From Mesorhizobium sp. M1E.F.Ca.ET.045.02.1.1 (GTDB lineage: Bacteria; Pseudomonadota; Alphaproteobacteria; Rhizobiales; Rhizobiaceae), in the NCBI RefSeq assembly GCF_003952485.1, contig NZ_CP034447.1, positions 5,036,501 to 5,100,500 on the forward strand: a DNA stretch of 64,000 nucleotides, in the 5' to 3' direction. Position numbers and translations under genes: made by a program. Shown piece after piece: positions 26,736 to 36,347 of this stretch. The notes under the pieces were generated by a model. That model made no database searches. It was not told where the DNA came from and saw only the letters and a list, made by a program, of their open reading frames with translations. Position 1 is the first letter of the stretch; each line of letters begins with the position of its first letter.

Positions 26736-27796
26736 TTTTCCTCCAGTGGCACGAAACGCGTGCCGTCGAAGCGGAAGGCGCGGAACGGATTCTGGCTGAG
26801 ATCGCCCTTCTCGTCGAAGCGGATCGGGCCGATCGCGGTTGCGAAGTCATGGTCGGTCAGGGCCTCGGCGGGCGGCTTGCCGGAGCTTTCCGCATCGGCC
26901 ATCGCAGCCTTCGCGACCTCAACCGCGGCATAAGCCGGCAAGGTATAGCCGTCCGTCACAATGTTCCTTTCGCCAAAAGCCTGCACGACCTTGGGGTCGG
27001 CGATTTCGGCCCATTCGGGCGGCGCGACCATCAGCGTGCCGGCGGCATAGGGCACATCTCCGGGCGGGGCGCGCAGATTTTCGCCGCCGGCGAAGGTGAT
27101 GCCGGCACCGAGCTGGGCTGCGTCGCGCCCCATGATGGCGATGTCGTCGCCGTCGCCGCCGGCGAACACCTTGGTCGCGCCTGCCTTCTTCAGCCGGCCG
27201 ATGAGCCCGATCTGATTGTCGAGCTGCGGCCGGAACGTGTCGACGAAGACCGGCTTCAGCGCTGCCTGCTCGGCGGCCGCGCGTAAGGTCTCGGCGATCT
27301 CGCGGCCATAAATGGTGCCGTCATCGACAATGGCGAACAATTCGTTCTGCCAGAGCCGGGTGAGGATCGTGGCCACCGCATTGCGTTCGTCGTCGCCGCG
27401 CGGCCCGAGCCGATAAACCGGCCAGCCGGTCTTGGCGCGGCGATCGGTCAGGCTTTCGGTGCGCACGCCGACGGTGATGACCGGAATATTGGCGTCCTTC
27501 AGGATCGGCAGCGCCGCCTCGATCGCCTCGGTGCAGAGAAAACCCACCACGATATTGACTTTGGCGTCCACGAACTGCCTGGCGGCCGCTGCGCCGCCGT
27601 CGGCCGTGCAGGCATCGTCGACGGTCTTGATGGGAAGACCTTGGGCCTCCGCCGCCAGGCCTGTTCCGGCCTCGATCTGCTTGCCGAGGATCGCCGATGG
27701 TCCGGACAGCGGCGCTGCGACGCCAACCAGCGTCTCGGCATGGACGCTCGCGGCCAGCGAAATCAGCGCGGCTAAAGTCGTCGTGAGAAGGCGCAT
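26732..27796 (-). CDS. Branched-chain-amino-acid-type ABC transporter substrate-binding protein
   Basis: 354 residues. The signal peptide MRLLTTTLAALISLAASVHA directs it to the periplasm. The mature protein has the periplasmic binding fold type I of LivJ-like proteins: VGVAAPLSGPSAILGKQIEAG at the start, the hinge region VNIVVGFLCTEAIEAALPIL and IPVITVG. No permease or ATPase genes are nearby, so it either serves a transporter encoded elsewhere or has a sensing role. Its stop overlaps the start of the P1 peptidase. Confidence 0.86.
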   Translation of the reverse strand: MRLLTTTLAALISLAASVHAETLVGVAAPLSGPSAILGKQIEAGTGLAAEAQGLPIKTVDDACTADGGAAAARQFVDAKVNIVVGFLCTEAIEAALPILKDANIPVITVGVRTESLTDRRAKTGWPVYRLGPRGDDERNAVATILTRLWQNELFAIVDDGTIYGREIAETLRAAAEQAALKPVFVDTFRPQLDNQIGLIGRLKKAGATKVFAGGDGDDIAIMGRDAAQLGAGITFAGGENLRAPPGDVPYAAGTLMVAPPEWAEIADPKVVQAFGERNIVTDGYTLPAYAAVEVAKAAMADAESSGKPPAEALTDHDFATAIGPIRFDEKGDLSQNPFRAFRFDGTRFVPLEEK

Positions 27797-27978
27797 TCGG
27801 GCGAAGAGGTCCTCCGTGCCGGGAGTATGGTTCCGGCACTATTCCAGCAAAGACCTAAAGGCTGGCTAATCCCGGTGCAACACGCGAATTTCGGGATTGC
27901 GGTCAAGCACTTCGCCCCGTGTTAAGCAACTTGTGGCATGCAATATGCCGCCATATATAACGGACTCGGTTTTGACAG

Positions 27979-28485
27979 GTGGATCATCAGGTGCTGAAGA
28001 TCAATGACATCGGGCCACAGCACTATCGCGACGCGATGGCGCATTTTGCCGGCCATGTGCATGTGGTGACGACGGACGGCCCCGCCGGGAGGCGAGGCGC
28101 GACGGTGATTGCCGCCTGCTCGGTCTCTGACACGCCGCCCACCGTGCTCGTCTGCCTCAACCGCGAGAATCCCAAGAACGAAGCGTTCATCAGGAACGGC
28201 AACTTCGCGCTGAACACGCTCGCCTCGGACCAGGAGGCCGTTTCGGTCGGCTTTTCCGGCATGACCGGCCTGCCGTCCGAAGAGCGTTTCGCGCTCGCCG
28301 AATGGGACGTGATCTCGACCGGCGCGCCGACGCTGAAAGGTGCGCTTGCCGTGTTCGATTGTCAGATCGTCGACGCCAAGGATCTCGCCACCCACCGTGT
28401 GCTTTTTGGCAAGGTGACAGGTCTGCGCATCGGCGATAATTTGCGGCCGCTGATCTATCACAACCGCGGTTACCACGTTCTGTGA
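27979..28485 (+). CDS. Flavin reductase-like (FMN-binding split barrel) protein
   Basis: 168 residues from the GTG at 27979; a second GTG at 27991 is also possible. It shows the flavin-reductase-like domain: MAHFAGHVHVVTTDGPAGRRGATVIAACSVSDTPPTVLVCLN, then NGNFALNTLASDQ. Such proteins reduce FMN or FAD with NAD(P)H for a partner oxygenase, but no oxygenase gene is adjacent. It directly precedes the MoxR gene (stop overlaps an alternative GTG start there), so it may be the first gene of the cox-like maturation cluster. Confidence 0.82.
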   Translation: MDHQVLKINDIGPQHYRDAMAHFAGHVHVVTTDGPAGRRGATVIAACSVSDTPPTVLVCLNRENPKNEAFIRNGNFALNTLASDQEAVSVGFSGMTGLPSEERFALAEWDVISTGAPTLKGALAVFDCQIVDAKDLATHRVLFGKVTGLRIGDNLRPLIYHNRGYHVL

Positions 28486-28514
28486 AACGGGTGCGCGGCG
28501 TCCACGGAGACAAA

Positions 28515-29438
<924 letters not shown>

Positions 29439-29443
29439 GCGCG

Positions 29444-30694
29444 ATGCCCTCGACGCATCCGGAACCCAGAGAAGCGACGGCGGAGGGGCGCATCGCCGAC
29501 AACATCGTTTATTTCGCGCGGGCACTGCGCAAGGCCGGCATGCCCGTCGGACCGGCATCGGTCAAGGACGCCATCGAGGCGGTGCTCGCCGCCGGCATCG
29601 GCTCGCGCGACGATTTCTACTGGACCCTGCATGCGGTGCTGGTCTCGCGGCACGAGGATCATCCCGTCTTCGACGAAGCCTTCCGCCTGTTCTGGAAGTC
29701 GCGCGAACTGATCGAGAAGCTGCTTGCGATGTTTTCGCCAGTGGCACTGGACACCGCCGAAAAACAGAAGCCTCGCGCGGCCGAGAATCGCGTCAGCCAG
29801 GCGATGTTCGATGGCCACCAGAAGAACCGGCCGGTGAGGGAAGTGCCTGAGATCGAGGTCGATGCGCGCTTCACCTTCTCCGGCAACGAGGTGCTGCGCG
29901 GCAAGGACTTCGCCCAGATGGATGCAGCGGAGATGGCCGAAGCCAAAAAGGCGATCGCGGCCTTGCGGCTGCCCTTCGATCTGGCGCGCACCCGTCGCTT
30001 CAAGGCCGATGCACAGGGGCGCCGTATTGATCCCCGCGCCATGATGCGGTCCGCCGCGCGCACCGGCGGCGCGCTGATCCTGCCGAAATTCCGATCGCCG
30101 CGCGAAGTGCATCCGCCGCTGGTGGTGCTTGCCGACATTTCCGGCTCGATGAGCCAATATACGCGGATCTTCCTGCATTTCCTGCACGCGCTGACGGAGA
30201 AGCGCAGGCGCGTGCATGCCTTCGTCTTCGGCACGCGGCTGACGAACCTGACAAGGCAAATGCGCCATCGCGATCCAGATGAAGCGCTGGCCGAATGCTC
30301 GACAGCCGTGAAAGACTGGTCGGGCGGCACCCGGATCGGCAACACGCTCGCCGAATTCAACCGGCTGTGGTCGCGCCGCGTGCTGGGACAGGGCGCCGTG
30401 GTGCTGCTGATCACCGATGGGCTGGAGCGTGACGACGTCACCGGCCTGTCGGAGGAGATGGAGCGGTTGCACAAATCCTGCCGGCGGCTGATCTGGCTCA
30501 ATCCGCTTTTGCGCTTCGACGGTTTCGAGGCTCGCGCCCGCGGCGTGAAGGCGATGCTGCCGTATGTCGACGAGTTCCGCGCGGTGCACAATCTCGACGC
30601 GCTGGCCGATCTTTGCGCTTCGCTCGACCGGCGGCCGGCGACTTCCGTCGACCCGCGCCGCTGGATCCAAACTGGCGACAGACGTGCCGCGTAG
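29444..30694 (+). CDS. coxE: VWA-domain protein, CoxE-like
   Basis: 416 residues, starting 5 bases after coxD. The C-terminal half is a von Willebrand factor A domain with a complete MIDAS: DISGSMS, a Thr in GGTRIGN and Asp in LLITDGLERDDV. The N-terminal half is the CoxE-type helical region (NIVYFARALRKAGMPVGPASVKDAIEAVL). MoxR and VWA proteins form chaperone pairs that remodel metalloenzymes. The tight spacing indicates one operon and one complex. Confidence 0.87.
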   Translation: MPSTHPEPREATAEGRIADNIVYFARALRKAGMPVGPASVKDAIEAVLAAGIGSRDDFYWTLHAVLVSRHEDHPVFDEAFRLFWKSRELIEKLLAMFSPVALDTAEKQKPRAAENRVSQAMFDGHQKNRPVREVPEIEVDARFTFSGNEVLRGKDFAQMDAAEMAEAKKAIAALRLPFDLARTRRFKADAQGRRIDPRAMMRSAARTGGALILPKFRSPREVHPPLVVLADISGSMSQYTRIFLHFLHALTEKRRRVHAFVFGTRLTNLTRQMRHRDPDEALAECSTAVKDWSGGTRIGNTLAEFNRLWSRRVLGQGAVVLLITDGLERDDVTGLSEEMERLHKSCRRLIWLNPLLRFDGFEARARGVKAMLPYVDEFRAVHNLDALADLCASLDRRPATSVDPRRWIQTGDRRAA

Positions 30695-30700
30695 CCATAT

Positions 30701-30738
30701 GTTTCTTGGGGATGTTCCTGTTTCTTGGGGATATTCCT
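30701..30738. repeat. 19-bp tandem duplication between coxE and the XdhC gene
   Basis: GTTTCTTGGGGATGTTCCT at 30701-30719 is followed immediately by the same 19 bases with one change (GATA for GATG) at 30720-30738. It fills most of the 73-base gap before the XdhC gene and lies 30 bases upstream of its start. Confidence 0.85.
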
Positions 30739-30767
30739 CGGAAAAACAGACTTTGTGAGAAGCGACG

Positions 30768-31106
30768 ATGGACGAGAGCATCTATCTCGATGAGGCCCGC
30801 GATCCGCTGATCATAGCGGAAGGCTGGATGAAGGATGGCAAGGATGTCGCCATCGCAACCGTGGTCGAAACCTGGGGTTCGGCGCCGCGCCCGGTCGGCA
30901 GCCATCTGGTCATCGACGCCGAGGGAAATTTCCACGGTTCCGTCTCCGGCGGCTGTGTCGAGGGCGCCGTGGTGACCGAAGCGATCGATGTCATCGGCAG
31001 CGGCAAGGCGAAGATGCTCGAGTTCGGTGTCGCTGACGAAACCGCCTGGCAGGTGGGGCTGTCCTGCGGCGGCCGCATCAAGGTCTATGTCGAACGGTTG
31101 GGCTGA
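30768..31106 (+). CDS. XdhC/CoxI N-terminal-domain protein
   Basis: 112 residues, only the first half of a typical XdhC. The signature TVVETWGSAPRPVGSHLVIDAEG, then GSVSGGCVEGAVV, and a late LSCGGRIKVYVE are all present. XdhC-type proteins bind molybdenum cofactor and hand it, often after sulfuration, to xanthine or CO dehydrogenase-type enzymes. The missing C-terminal Rossmann half is the next gene, 6 bases on. The split is a real two-gene arrangement: both frames are intact, with their own start codons. Confidence 0.86.
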   Translation: MDESIYLDEARDPLIIAEGWMKDGKDVAIATVVETWGSAPRPVGSHLVIDAEGNFHGSVSGGCVEGAVVTEAIDVIGSGKAKMLEFGVADETAWQVGLSCGGRIKVYVERLG

Positions 31107-31112
31107 CTGCGG

Positions 31113-31817
31113 ATGGATCCGTACGTTCTCAAAACATTGAATGAGGAGCGCCGCGCCCGGCGCGCCGCGGTGCTGGTCACCGATCTCGGTGACGGCCGCG
31201 ACCGCATCGTGCGCGAGGGCGATCACGTAGCGGGCGATCTCGGGGCGGCGATCGCCAGGGCGTTCCGGACCGGCAATTCGGGATCGGTGGAGGCGGAGGG
31301 CCGGACTTTCTTTCTCAACGCGCATCTGCCGCGCCCGCGCCTGGTGGTGATCGGCGCGGTCCATATCAGCCAGGCGCTGGCGCCGATGGCCAGGATCGCC
31401 GGCTATCCGGTCGAGATCGTCGATCCGCGCACCGCCTTCGCCACGCCCGAGCGCTTTCCAGATGTGGCGCTGCATGCCGAATGGCCGCAGGATGTGCTGA
31501 AGCGCAAACCGCTCGACAGCTACACCGCGCTGGCCGCCGTCACCCACGATCCGAAGATCGACGATTTCGCGCTGAAGGCGGCGCTCGATGCCAGGTGCTT
31601 CTATGTCGGCGCGCTTGGCAGCAGGAAGACCCACGCCAAGCGGGTCGAGCGGCTGCTGGCGCTGGGCGCCAGCGCCGACCAGATCGCCCGCATCCATGCG
31701 CCGATCGGTCTCGACATCGGCGCGGCGAGCCCGGCCGAGATCGCCGTTGCGGTGCTGGCGCAGACCATCCACGCGTTCCGCTCGCGCGGCCTCGAAGTGA
31801 AAGGTGCCGTGGCGTGA
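31113..31817 (+). CDS. XdhC/CoxF C-terminal Rossmann-domain protein
   Basis: 234 residues. It corresponds to the second half of XdhC: LVVIGAVHISQALAPMARIAGYPVEIVDPRTAFATPERFP is the Rossmann dinucleotide-binding signature, and FYVGALGSRKTHAKRVERL with IHAPIGLDIGAASPAEIAVAVLAQ completes the domain. With the preceding half-protein it should form a Moco-delivery factor. Its stop overlaps the GTG start of the next gene (GTGA), implying translational coupling. Confidence 0.87.
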   Translation: MDPYVLKTLNEERRARRAAVLVTDLGDGRDRIVREGDHVAGDLGAAIARAFRTGNSGSVEAEGRTFFLNAHLPRPRLVVIGAVHISQALAPMARIAGYPVEIVDPRTAFATPERFPDVALHAEWPQDVLKRKPLDSYTALAAVTHDPKIDDFALKAALDARCFYVGALGSRKTHAKRVERLLALGASADQIARIHAPIGLDIGAASPAEIAVAVLAQTIHAFRSRGLEVKGAVA

Positions 31818-33436
31818 AGTTCGGCCCGGTTCCAATCGAGCAGGCTGAAGGCGCGGTGCTGGCGCATGCGACGGCAGCCGGCGAACGCCGGTTCCGCAAG
31901 GCGCATCGGCTGAGCAGCGACGATGTCATGGCGCTGAAAGCGGCCGGCGTCAGGGAAGTTGTCGCCGCCGTTTTGTCCTCCGATGATCTCGGTGAGGATA
32001 CGGCGGCCGCGAAGATCGCCGCCGGCATGCGCCACCGCAACGTCGAGGTGAAACCCGCCGCGACCGGGCGGGTCAATCTCCATGCCGCGACCGCGGGCAT
32101 CTTCACCGTCGAGGCAAAGATGATCGACGCCATCAACGCCGTCGATCCGGCCATCACCGTCGCCACGCTGGCGCAGCACGCGCCGGTCGAGAAGGGCCAG
32201 ATGGTGGCGACGGTGAAGATCATTCCCTTTGCTGTCGCCGCGAGCCTGGTCGATGCGGTGGTCAAGATCTGCGCCGGCGGCGAGATCTTTGCCGTCAACG
32301 CCTATCGTCCGGTCAATGTCGGCGTCATCCAGACAACGCTCCCCGGCGTGAAGCCGAGCGTGCTCGACAAGACGCTGCGCGTCACCGAGGCGCGGCTGTC
32401 GCGTTCCGGCGGCCGCCTGACGGCGGAGCGGCGCACGCCGCATGAAGTGGCGCCCGTCGCGGAAGCCGCGACCGCGCTGGCGCGCGGCAACGACATGGTG
32501 GTGATCTTCGGGGCATCGGCGATGAGCGATTTCGCCGATGTCGTGCCGGCGGCGATCGAGCGCGCAGGGGGTACCGTCATCCGCGCGGGCATGCCGGTCG
32601 ATCCCGGCAATCTGCTGGTGCTGGGCACGCTTGCCGGCAAACGCATCATTGGCGCGCCCGGCTGCGCCCGCAGCCCCAAGGAAAACGGTTTCGACTGGGT
32701 GTTGGATCGGCTGATTGCCGGGCTCGACGTGACGGCGCGCGATATTGCCGGCATGGGTGTTGGCGGGCTGCTCATGGAAATCCCGACCAGGCCGCAGCCG
32801 CGCGAGCCGCTGCCGGCCCCACAGTCGGCAAGATCGGAGCCCAGGGTCGATATCGTGCTTCTTGCCGCCGGCCGCTCCAGCCGCATGGGCGGGCCGAACA
32901 AGCTCCTGGCGCTGTTCGACGGCGAGCCGCTGGTGCGCCGCACAGCCGAGCGCGCACTGGGTTCGAAGGCGGCCAGCACCATCGTCGTCACCGGACATCA
33001 GCGCGAACGCGTGCGCTCCGTGCTTTCCGGCCTCGATGTGAGGCTCGCCGACAATCCGGACTTCGCTGACGGTCTCGCCTCGTCGTTGAAGGCAGGCATC
33101 GCGCAGGTCGCGCCAGACGCCGCCGGCGCCATGATCGTGCTCGGCGACATGCCGGGCGTGTCATCGAAGGACCTCGACAGCCTGATCGATGCGTTCCGCC
33201 GGTCCGGCGGTCGCGCCGTGGTGCGCGCGGCGCATCTGGGAAAGCGCGGCAATCCCGTGCTGCTGCCACGGTCTCTGTTCCTGGCCGTTTCTCATCTCGA
33301 GGGCGACACCGGCGCGCGCCATCTGGTCGAGGCCGAGGGGCTCGACGTCATCGATGTCGAGATCGGGCAGGGCGCCTCGATCGACGTCGACACGCGCGAG
33401 GCGCTGGAAGGGGCGGGCGGCGTCCTTCAGGATTGA
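31814..33436 (+). CDS. Molybdopterin-binding / MobA-like nucleotidyltransferase fusion
   Basis: 540 residues from the GTG at 31814, overlapping the previous stop. Residues about 1-340 resemble the MoeA/MogA molybdopterin-binding region (AGIFTVEAKMIDAINAVD, VVIFGASAMSDFADVVPAAIE, GMPVDPGNLLVLG). Residues about 350-530 are a MobA-like transferase with LLAAGRSSRMGGPNKLL, NPDFADGLASSLKAGI and LGDMPGVSSKDL. Such fusions probably bind Moco precursors and attach CMP, giving the cytosine dinucleotide form used by xanthine/CO dehydrogenase-type enzymes. It is the last gene of the cluster. Confidence 0.87.
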   Translation: MKFGPVPIEQAEGAVLAHATAAGERRFRKAHRLSSDDVMALKAAGVREVVAAVLSSDDLGEDTAAAKIAAGMRHRNVEVKPAATGRVNLHAATAGIFTVEAKMIDAINAVDPAITVATLAQHAPVEKGQMVATVKIIPFAVAASLVDAVVKICAGGEIFAVNAYRPVNVGVIQTTLPGVKPSVLDKTLRVTEARLSRSGGRLTAERRTPHEVAPVAEAATALARGNDMVVIFGASAMSDFADVVPAAIERAGGTVIRAGMPVDPGNLLVLGTLAGKRIIGAPGCARSPKENGFDWVLDRLIAGLDVTARDIAGMGVGGLLMEIPTRPQPREPLPAPQSARSEPRVDIVLLAAGRSSRMGGPNKLLALFDGEPLVRRTAERALGSKAASTIVVTGHQRERVRSVLSGLDVRLADNPDFADGLASSLKAGIAQVAPDAAGAMIVLGDMPGVSSKDLDSLIDAFRRSGGRAVVRAAHLGKRGNPVLLPRSLFLAVSHLEGDTGARHLVEAEGLDVIDVEIGQGASIDVDTREALEGAGGVLQD

Positions 33437-33440
33437 CAAA

Positions 33441-33467
33441 CCGAAGCCGAATTTCGCATGGCTTCGG
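33441..33467 (+). terminator. Perfect 8-bp hairpin between the Moco cluster and the hydrolase gene
   Basis: CCGAAGCC (33441-33448) pairs with GGCTTCGG (33460-33467) across an 11-base loop, ending one base before the ATG at 33469. No T-run follows. It could end the upstream transcript or hide the ribosome site of the next gene; the sequence does not decide. Confidence 0.4.
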
Positions 33468-33468
33468 C

Positions 33469-34359
33469 ATGTCTTTCCGCCTCCGAATTTTCCTCACCCT
33501 GCTCACCTCAACGGCGATCTCGCTCTCGGCCGCCGTGGCGCAGACGTTGTCGCTGAAACCCTTCAAGGACGACCTGTTCGGCTACCCGGCGACGCTGTCG
33601 AGCGGCGACAACGGTGCCTACACCGTCCTCGACTACCGCGAGATGCGCGACATCAACCAGCGCGACGAAGTGCCCGAAAAGCGCGTGCATGCGCAATATA
33701 CCGAACCCGGCGTGCGCAAGGTGCAGCAGGATCTGATGCTGAAGACGGATGCCGGCGACGTCAGGCATGTCGCGGTCGGCAAGACGGAAGGAGCCGCCAT
33801 CATCGTGCTTTACCTGCACGGGCAGGGCGGCAGCCGTAAGCAGGGCGTCGACGACTTCACCTTCGGCGGCAATTTCAACCGCATCAAAAACCTGATGGCC
33901 GAAAATGGCGGGCTCTATCTTTCGCCGGATTTTCCCGATTTCGGCGACAAGGGCGCGGCGCAGGTCTCGGCCCTGATCGATCACTATGCCGAGACATCGC
34001 CCAGCGCGAAGATCTTCGTCGCCTGCGGCTCGATGGGTGGCATGCTGTGTTGGAAGCTGGCCGATCGCAAGGACACGGGAGCCCGCATCAACGGCCTGCT
34101 GCTGCTTGGCTCGCTCTGGGACGACAGCTTCCTGACCAGCCCCGCCTTCAAGCGCCGGGTACCGGTGTTCTTTGGCCAGGGCAGCCACGACGTGGTTTTC
34201 CCGGTGGAGAAGCAGGAGGCGTTCTTCCGCTCGATCCTCGCCAAGTCGAAGGCCTATCCGACCCGTTTCGTGCGCTTCGAGACCGGCACGCACGGGACGC
34301 CGATCCGTATGGTCGACTGGCGCGGCACGCTCAATTGGATGCTGACGAAAGCGCCTTGA
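33469..34359 (+). CDS. Exported alpha/beta hydrolase-like protein
   Basis: 296 residues from the ATG at 33469. The signal peptide MSFRLRIFLTLLTSTAISLSAAVAQ predicts periplasmic export. The core shows IIVLYLHGQGG (oxyanion strand), VACGSMGGMLCW with a G-S-M-G-G nucleophile elbow, HDVVFPVEKQEAF and THGTPIRM with the likely catalytic His. The substrate is unknown; the fold resembles small esterases and phospholipase/carboxylesterase types. It converges on the DUF1176-like gene with only 17 bases between the stops. Confidence 0.75.
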   Translation: MSFRLRIFLTLLTSTAISLSAAVAQTLSLKPFKDDLFGYPATLSSGDNGAYTVLDYREMRDINQRDEVPEKRVHAQYTEPGVRKVQQDLMLKTDAGDVRHVAVGKTEGAAIIVLYLHGQGGSRKQGVDDFTFGGNFNRIKNLMAENGGLYLSPDFPDFGDKGAAQVSALIDHYAETSPSAKIFVACGSMGGMLCWKLADRKDTGARINGLLLLGSLWDDSFLTSPAFKRRVPVFFGQGSHDVVFPVEKQEAFFRSILAKSKAYPTRFVRFETGTHGTPIRMVDWRGTLNWMLTKAP

Positions 34360-34376
34360 ACAAGGGCGCCCTCAAC

Positions 34377-35426
34377 TCAAGGTGGGGTGTTGTAGTCCAG
34401 TACGGTCTCGGGGTTGATCTCGCCGTCATAGGACGCATCGACATCGTACTGCACCAGCGAGAAATTGCCGTTGCGGAACAGATAGGTGCCGGTCGACGAG
34501 GCGTCGCCGACACCGCGCCATTTGTTCATGGACGTGATCGTCCTGGTCTTGTCGTCAAACTCGGAATTGACCAACTGGTCGTCGGTCTGGAAACCGATGA
34601 TGTGGATCCCCTCGACCTTGCCCTCGCTGTTGTTGTTCTCGTAGCGGATGTCCAGCTCCGGCGAGGCGAACTGCAGCTGCCTGACGCCGGCGACATCGTC
34701 ATAGGTGTAATAGACCGCGCTCTCATTGTAGGCGGCCAGCGAGCAGAAGAAGCGGAAAAGCCGAGTCTCGCGCTCCGGCTCGTCGGCTCCGGCGTCCTTG
34801 TCCTTATAGCGGATGGAGTAGGCGTCCGGCTCGCCGGCTGGCTTGCCTTCCGGATTCTCCTTGTCGCACTGTTCGCCATAGGTGGCGAGGAACGCCTTCC
34901 TGGCCTGTTCAAGCGCCTCGTCCGTCTTCGGGGGCGGCGGGCCGTCGCCGCAGCTGGCCGGCACGGCACTTTCGAAATCTTCGGTCGACGGCTTCAGCGC
35001 GCCCTTGTCGATGAAGATCGGCTGGAACGGCGGTTCCTGTATCTGCGCGTTGACCTGGCGAAGCGTGTAACAGCCGGCAAAGACCTTGGCTTCGCCTTTC
35101 TTGTCGGTCGCCTGGATGGCGACGGGAACGCTGTAATAGATGCTGCCGGCCGCGCCCTCGTCGGAAACGGCGCCGGTCTTGACCTCGACCGTGTCGGTGT
35201 TGTCGTAGCCTTTGACGAAAGCGTTGAAATCTTTTGCTGGCTTCGTATCGCCATAGTAACCCCAGGCGCGAGCGAATTCATGCCGGCCGATGGCGCTGTA
35301 GAGCGAGCGGACGACCGCCTCTGCGCTGGATCTATCGTCGATATAAGGCACTTCGGCTGCGAGCGCCGACTGGCCGATGCCAACAAGGGAGAGCAAGGCA
35401 GTCGCTGCGAGAAGGGCACGTATCAT
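34377..35426 (-). CDS. Exported protein with DUF1176-like C-terminus
   Basis: 349 residues. The signal peptide MIRALLAATALLSLVGIGQSALA leads to a periplasmic protein. Residues 30-130 look like an NTF2-type domain (EAVVRSLYSAIGRHEFARAWGYYGD). The C-terminal 200 residues, with RKAFLATYGEQCD, LFRFFCSLAAYNESAVYY and KWRGVGDASSTGTYLFRNGNFSLVQYDVDASYDG, resemble DUF1176 proteins. Cys residues at CYTL, SCGDG, QCDKE and FCSL may form disulfides. Function is unknown. Confidence 0.65.
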   Translation of the reverse strand: MIRALLAATALLSLVGIGQSALAAEVPYIDDRSSAEAVVRSLYSAIGRHEFARAWGYYGDTKPAKDFNAFVKGYDNTDTVEVKTGAVSDEGAAGSIYYSVPVAIQATDKKGEAKVFAGCYTLRQVNAQIQEPPFQPIFIDKGALKPSTEDFESAVPASCGDGPPPPKTDEALEQARKAFLATYGEQCDKENPEGKPAGEPDAYSIRYKDKDAGADEPERETRLFRFFCSLAAYNESAVYYTYDDVAGVRQLQFASPELDIRYENNNSEGKVEGIHIIGFQTDDQLVNSEFDDKTRTITSMNKWRGVGDASSTGTYLFRNGNFSLVQYDVDASYDGEINPETVLDYNTPP

Positions 35427-35570
35427 CGGGAATCTCCGCTCGATAACGAAAATACTACCACGGCGATTGCGGCGGCGCGGTGACGCGGCCTGGACACTGC
35501 TTGAAGAATCGGGCCGGGAGGCGCTACCTCACGACCCGCGGCGCTGAGGCCGCCTGGGGAGATTACTCAC

Positions 35571-36074
35571 GTGACCATATCCATGTACGATATTTCCGTG
35601 GCCGTCTTTTCGGCCCGGCTGAAGGCGCTGGCCAGCGTGCTGTCGCTGGCCGAGCAGAACGCTGCCGACCGCAAGATCGACCCGCAGGTGTTCCTGACCG
35701 CCAGGCTGGCGCCCGACATGTTCGCGCTGACGAGGCAGGTGCAGATCGCCACCGATCACGCCAAGGGCGCGCCGTCGCGGCTCGCCGGCCGCGAAGTGCC
35801 GAAATTCGAGGACAATGAGTCAAGCTTCGAGGAACTGCACGCCCGAATCGCCAAGACGCTCGATCATCTGGCGACATTCTCGGCCGCAGACCTGGCGGGC
35901 TCGGAGGAGCGGACGATCGAGCTCAGGCTTGCCGGGCGCGAGGTGTCGATGAGCGGGCTGCAGTACCTGCTTCATGCCGCCATGCCGAACTTCTACTTCC
36001 ACGTCACCACGGCCTACGACATCCTGCGGCATAACGGCGTGCCGCTGGGCAAGGCGATTTTCCTGGGACGCTAA
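35571..36074 (+). CDS. DUF1993 family protein
   Basis: 167 residues from the GTG at 35571, preceded by GGGGAG at 35557-35562. MTISMYDISVAVFSARLKALASVLSLAEQNA and the terminal MPNFYFHVTTAYDILRHNGVPLGKAIFLG match DUF1993, a DinB-like four-helix bundle. The conserved His residues (LLHAAMPNFYFHV and LRHNGV) could bind a metal, as in DinB proteins. It is monocistronic; a family B repeat follows. Confidence 0.85.
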   Translation: MTISMYDISVAVFSARLKALASVLSLAEQNAADRKIDPQVFLTARLAPDMFALTRQVQIATDHAKGAPSRLAGREVPKFEDNESSFEELHARIAKTLDHLATFSAADLAGSEERTIELRLAGREVSMSGLQYLLHAAMPNFYFHVTTAYDILRHNGVPLGKAIFLGR

Positions 36075-36127
36075 CAACCGAGAGGGTTCCCGGCCACCAC
36101 CGGGAAGCCTCTTTGCTTTTGGTTTCG

Positions 36128-36180
36128 CGCAATTCCGGACGGAGCCGCGGCACACTTGCCCTGGAATTGCCCGAGCGCCA
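36128..36180. repeat. Rhizobial palindromic intergenic repeat, family B, copy 2
   Basis: GCGCAATTCCGGACGGA and CCTGGAATTGCCCGAGCGC frame CCGCGGCACACTTG. It has the same arms and layout as 25671-25720. It separates two convergent genes, the DUF1993 gene (+) and the small DUF1127-like gene (-). Confidence 0.75.
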
Positions 36181-36182
36181 GA

Positions 36183-36347
36183 TCAGCGTATCGACATTTC
36201 GCGGGCGATACGCGGAAAATCCGCCGGCTTGATGCCGATATCGGCGCGGTCGGCATTGCTCATCGCGTTCAGAAGCGCGAGCGCCGAACGGTAACGCTGC
36301 TGTTCCTGCGGGCGTGGCCGCGCGAACATTTCAGTGAAGAACCCCAT
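36183..36347 (-). CDS. Small DUF1127-like protein
   Basis: 54 residues from the ATG at 36347; the frame is open far upstream without similarity to anything. RYRSALALLNAMSNADRADIGIKPADFPRIAREMSIR matches the DUF1127 helix pair with its ADIGI motif. Regulation and function are unknown. The ribosome site is weak (CTGGGAT). Confidence 0.6.
   Translation of the reverse strand: MGFFTEMFARPRPQEQQRYRSALALLNAMSNADRADIGIKPADFPRIAREMSIR

Noticed and set aside
34047..35483. A 478-codon frame on the + strand
   Set aside because: It starts inside the exported hydrolase gene and continues antisense to the DUF1176-like gene without domain similarity.
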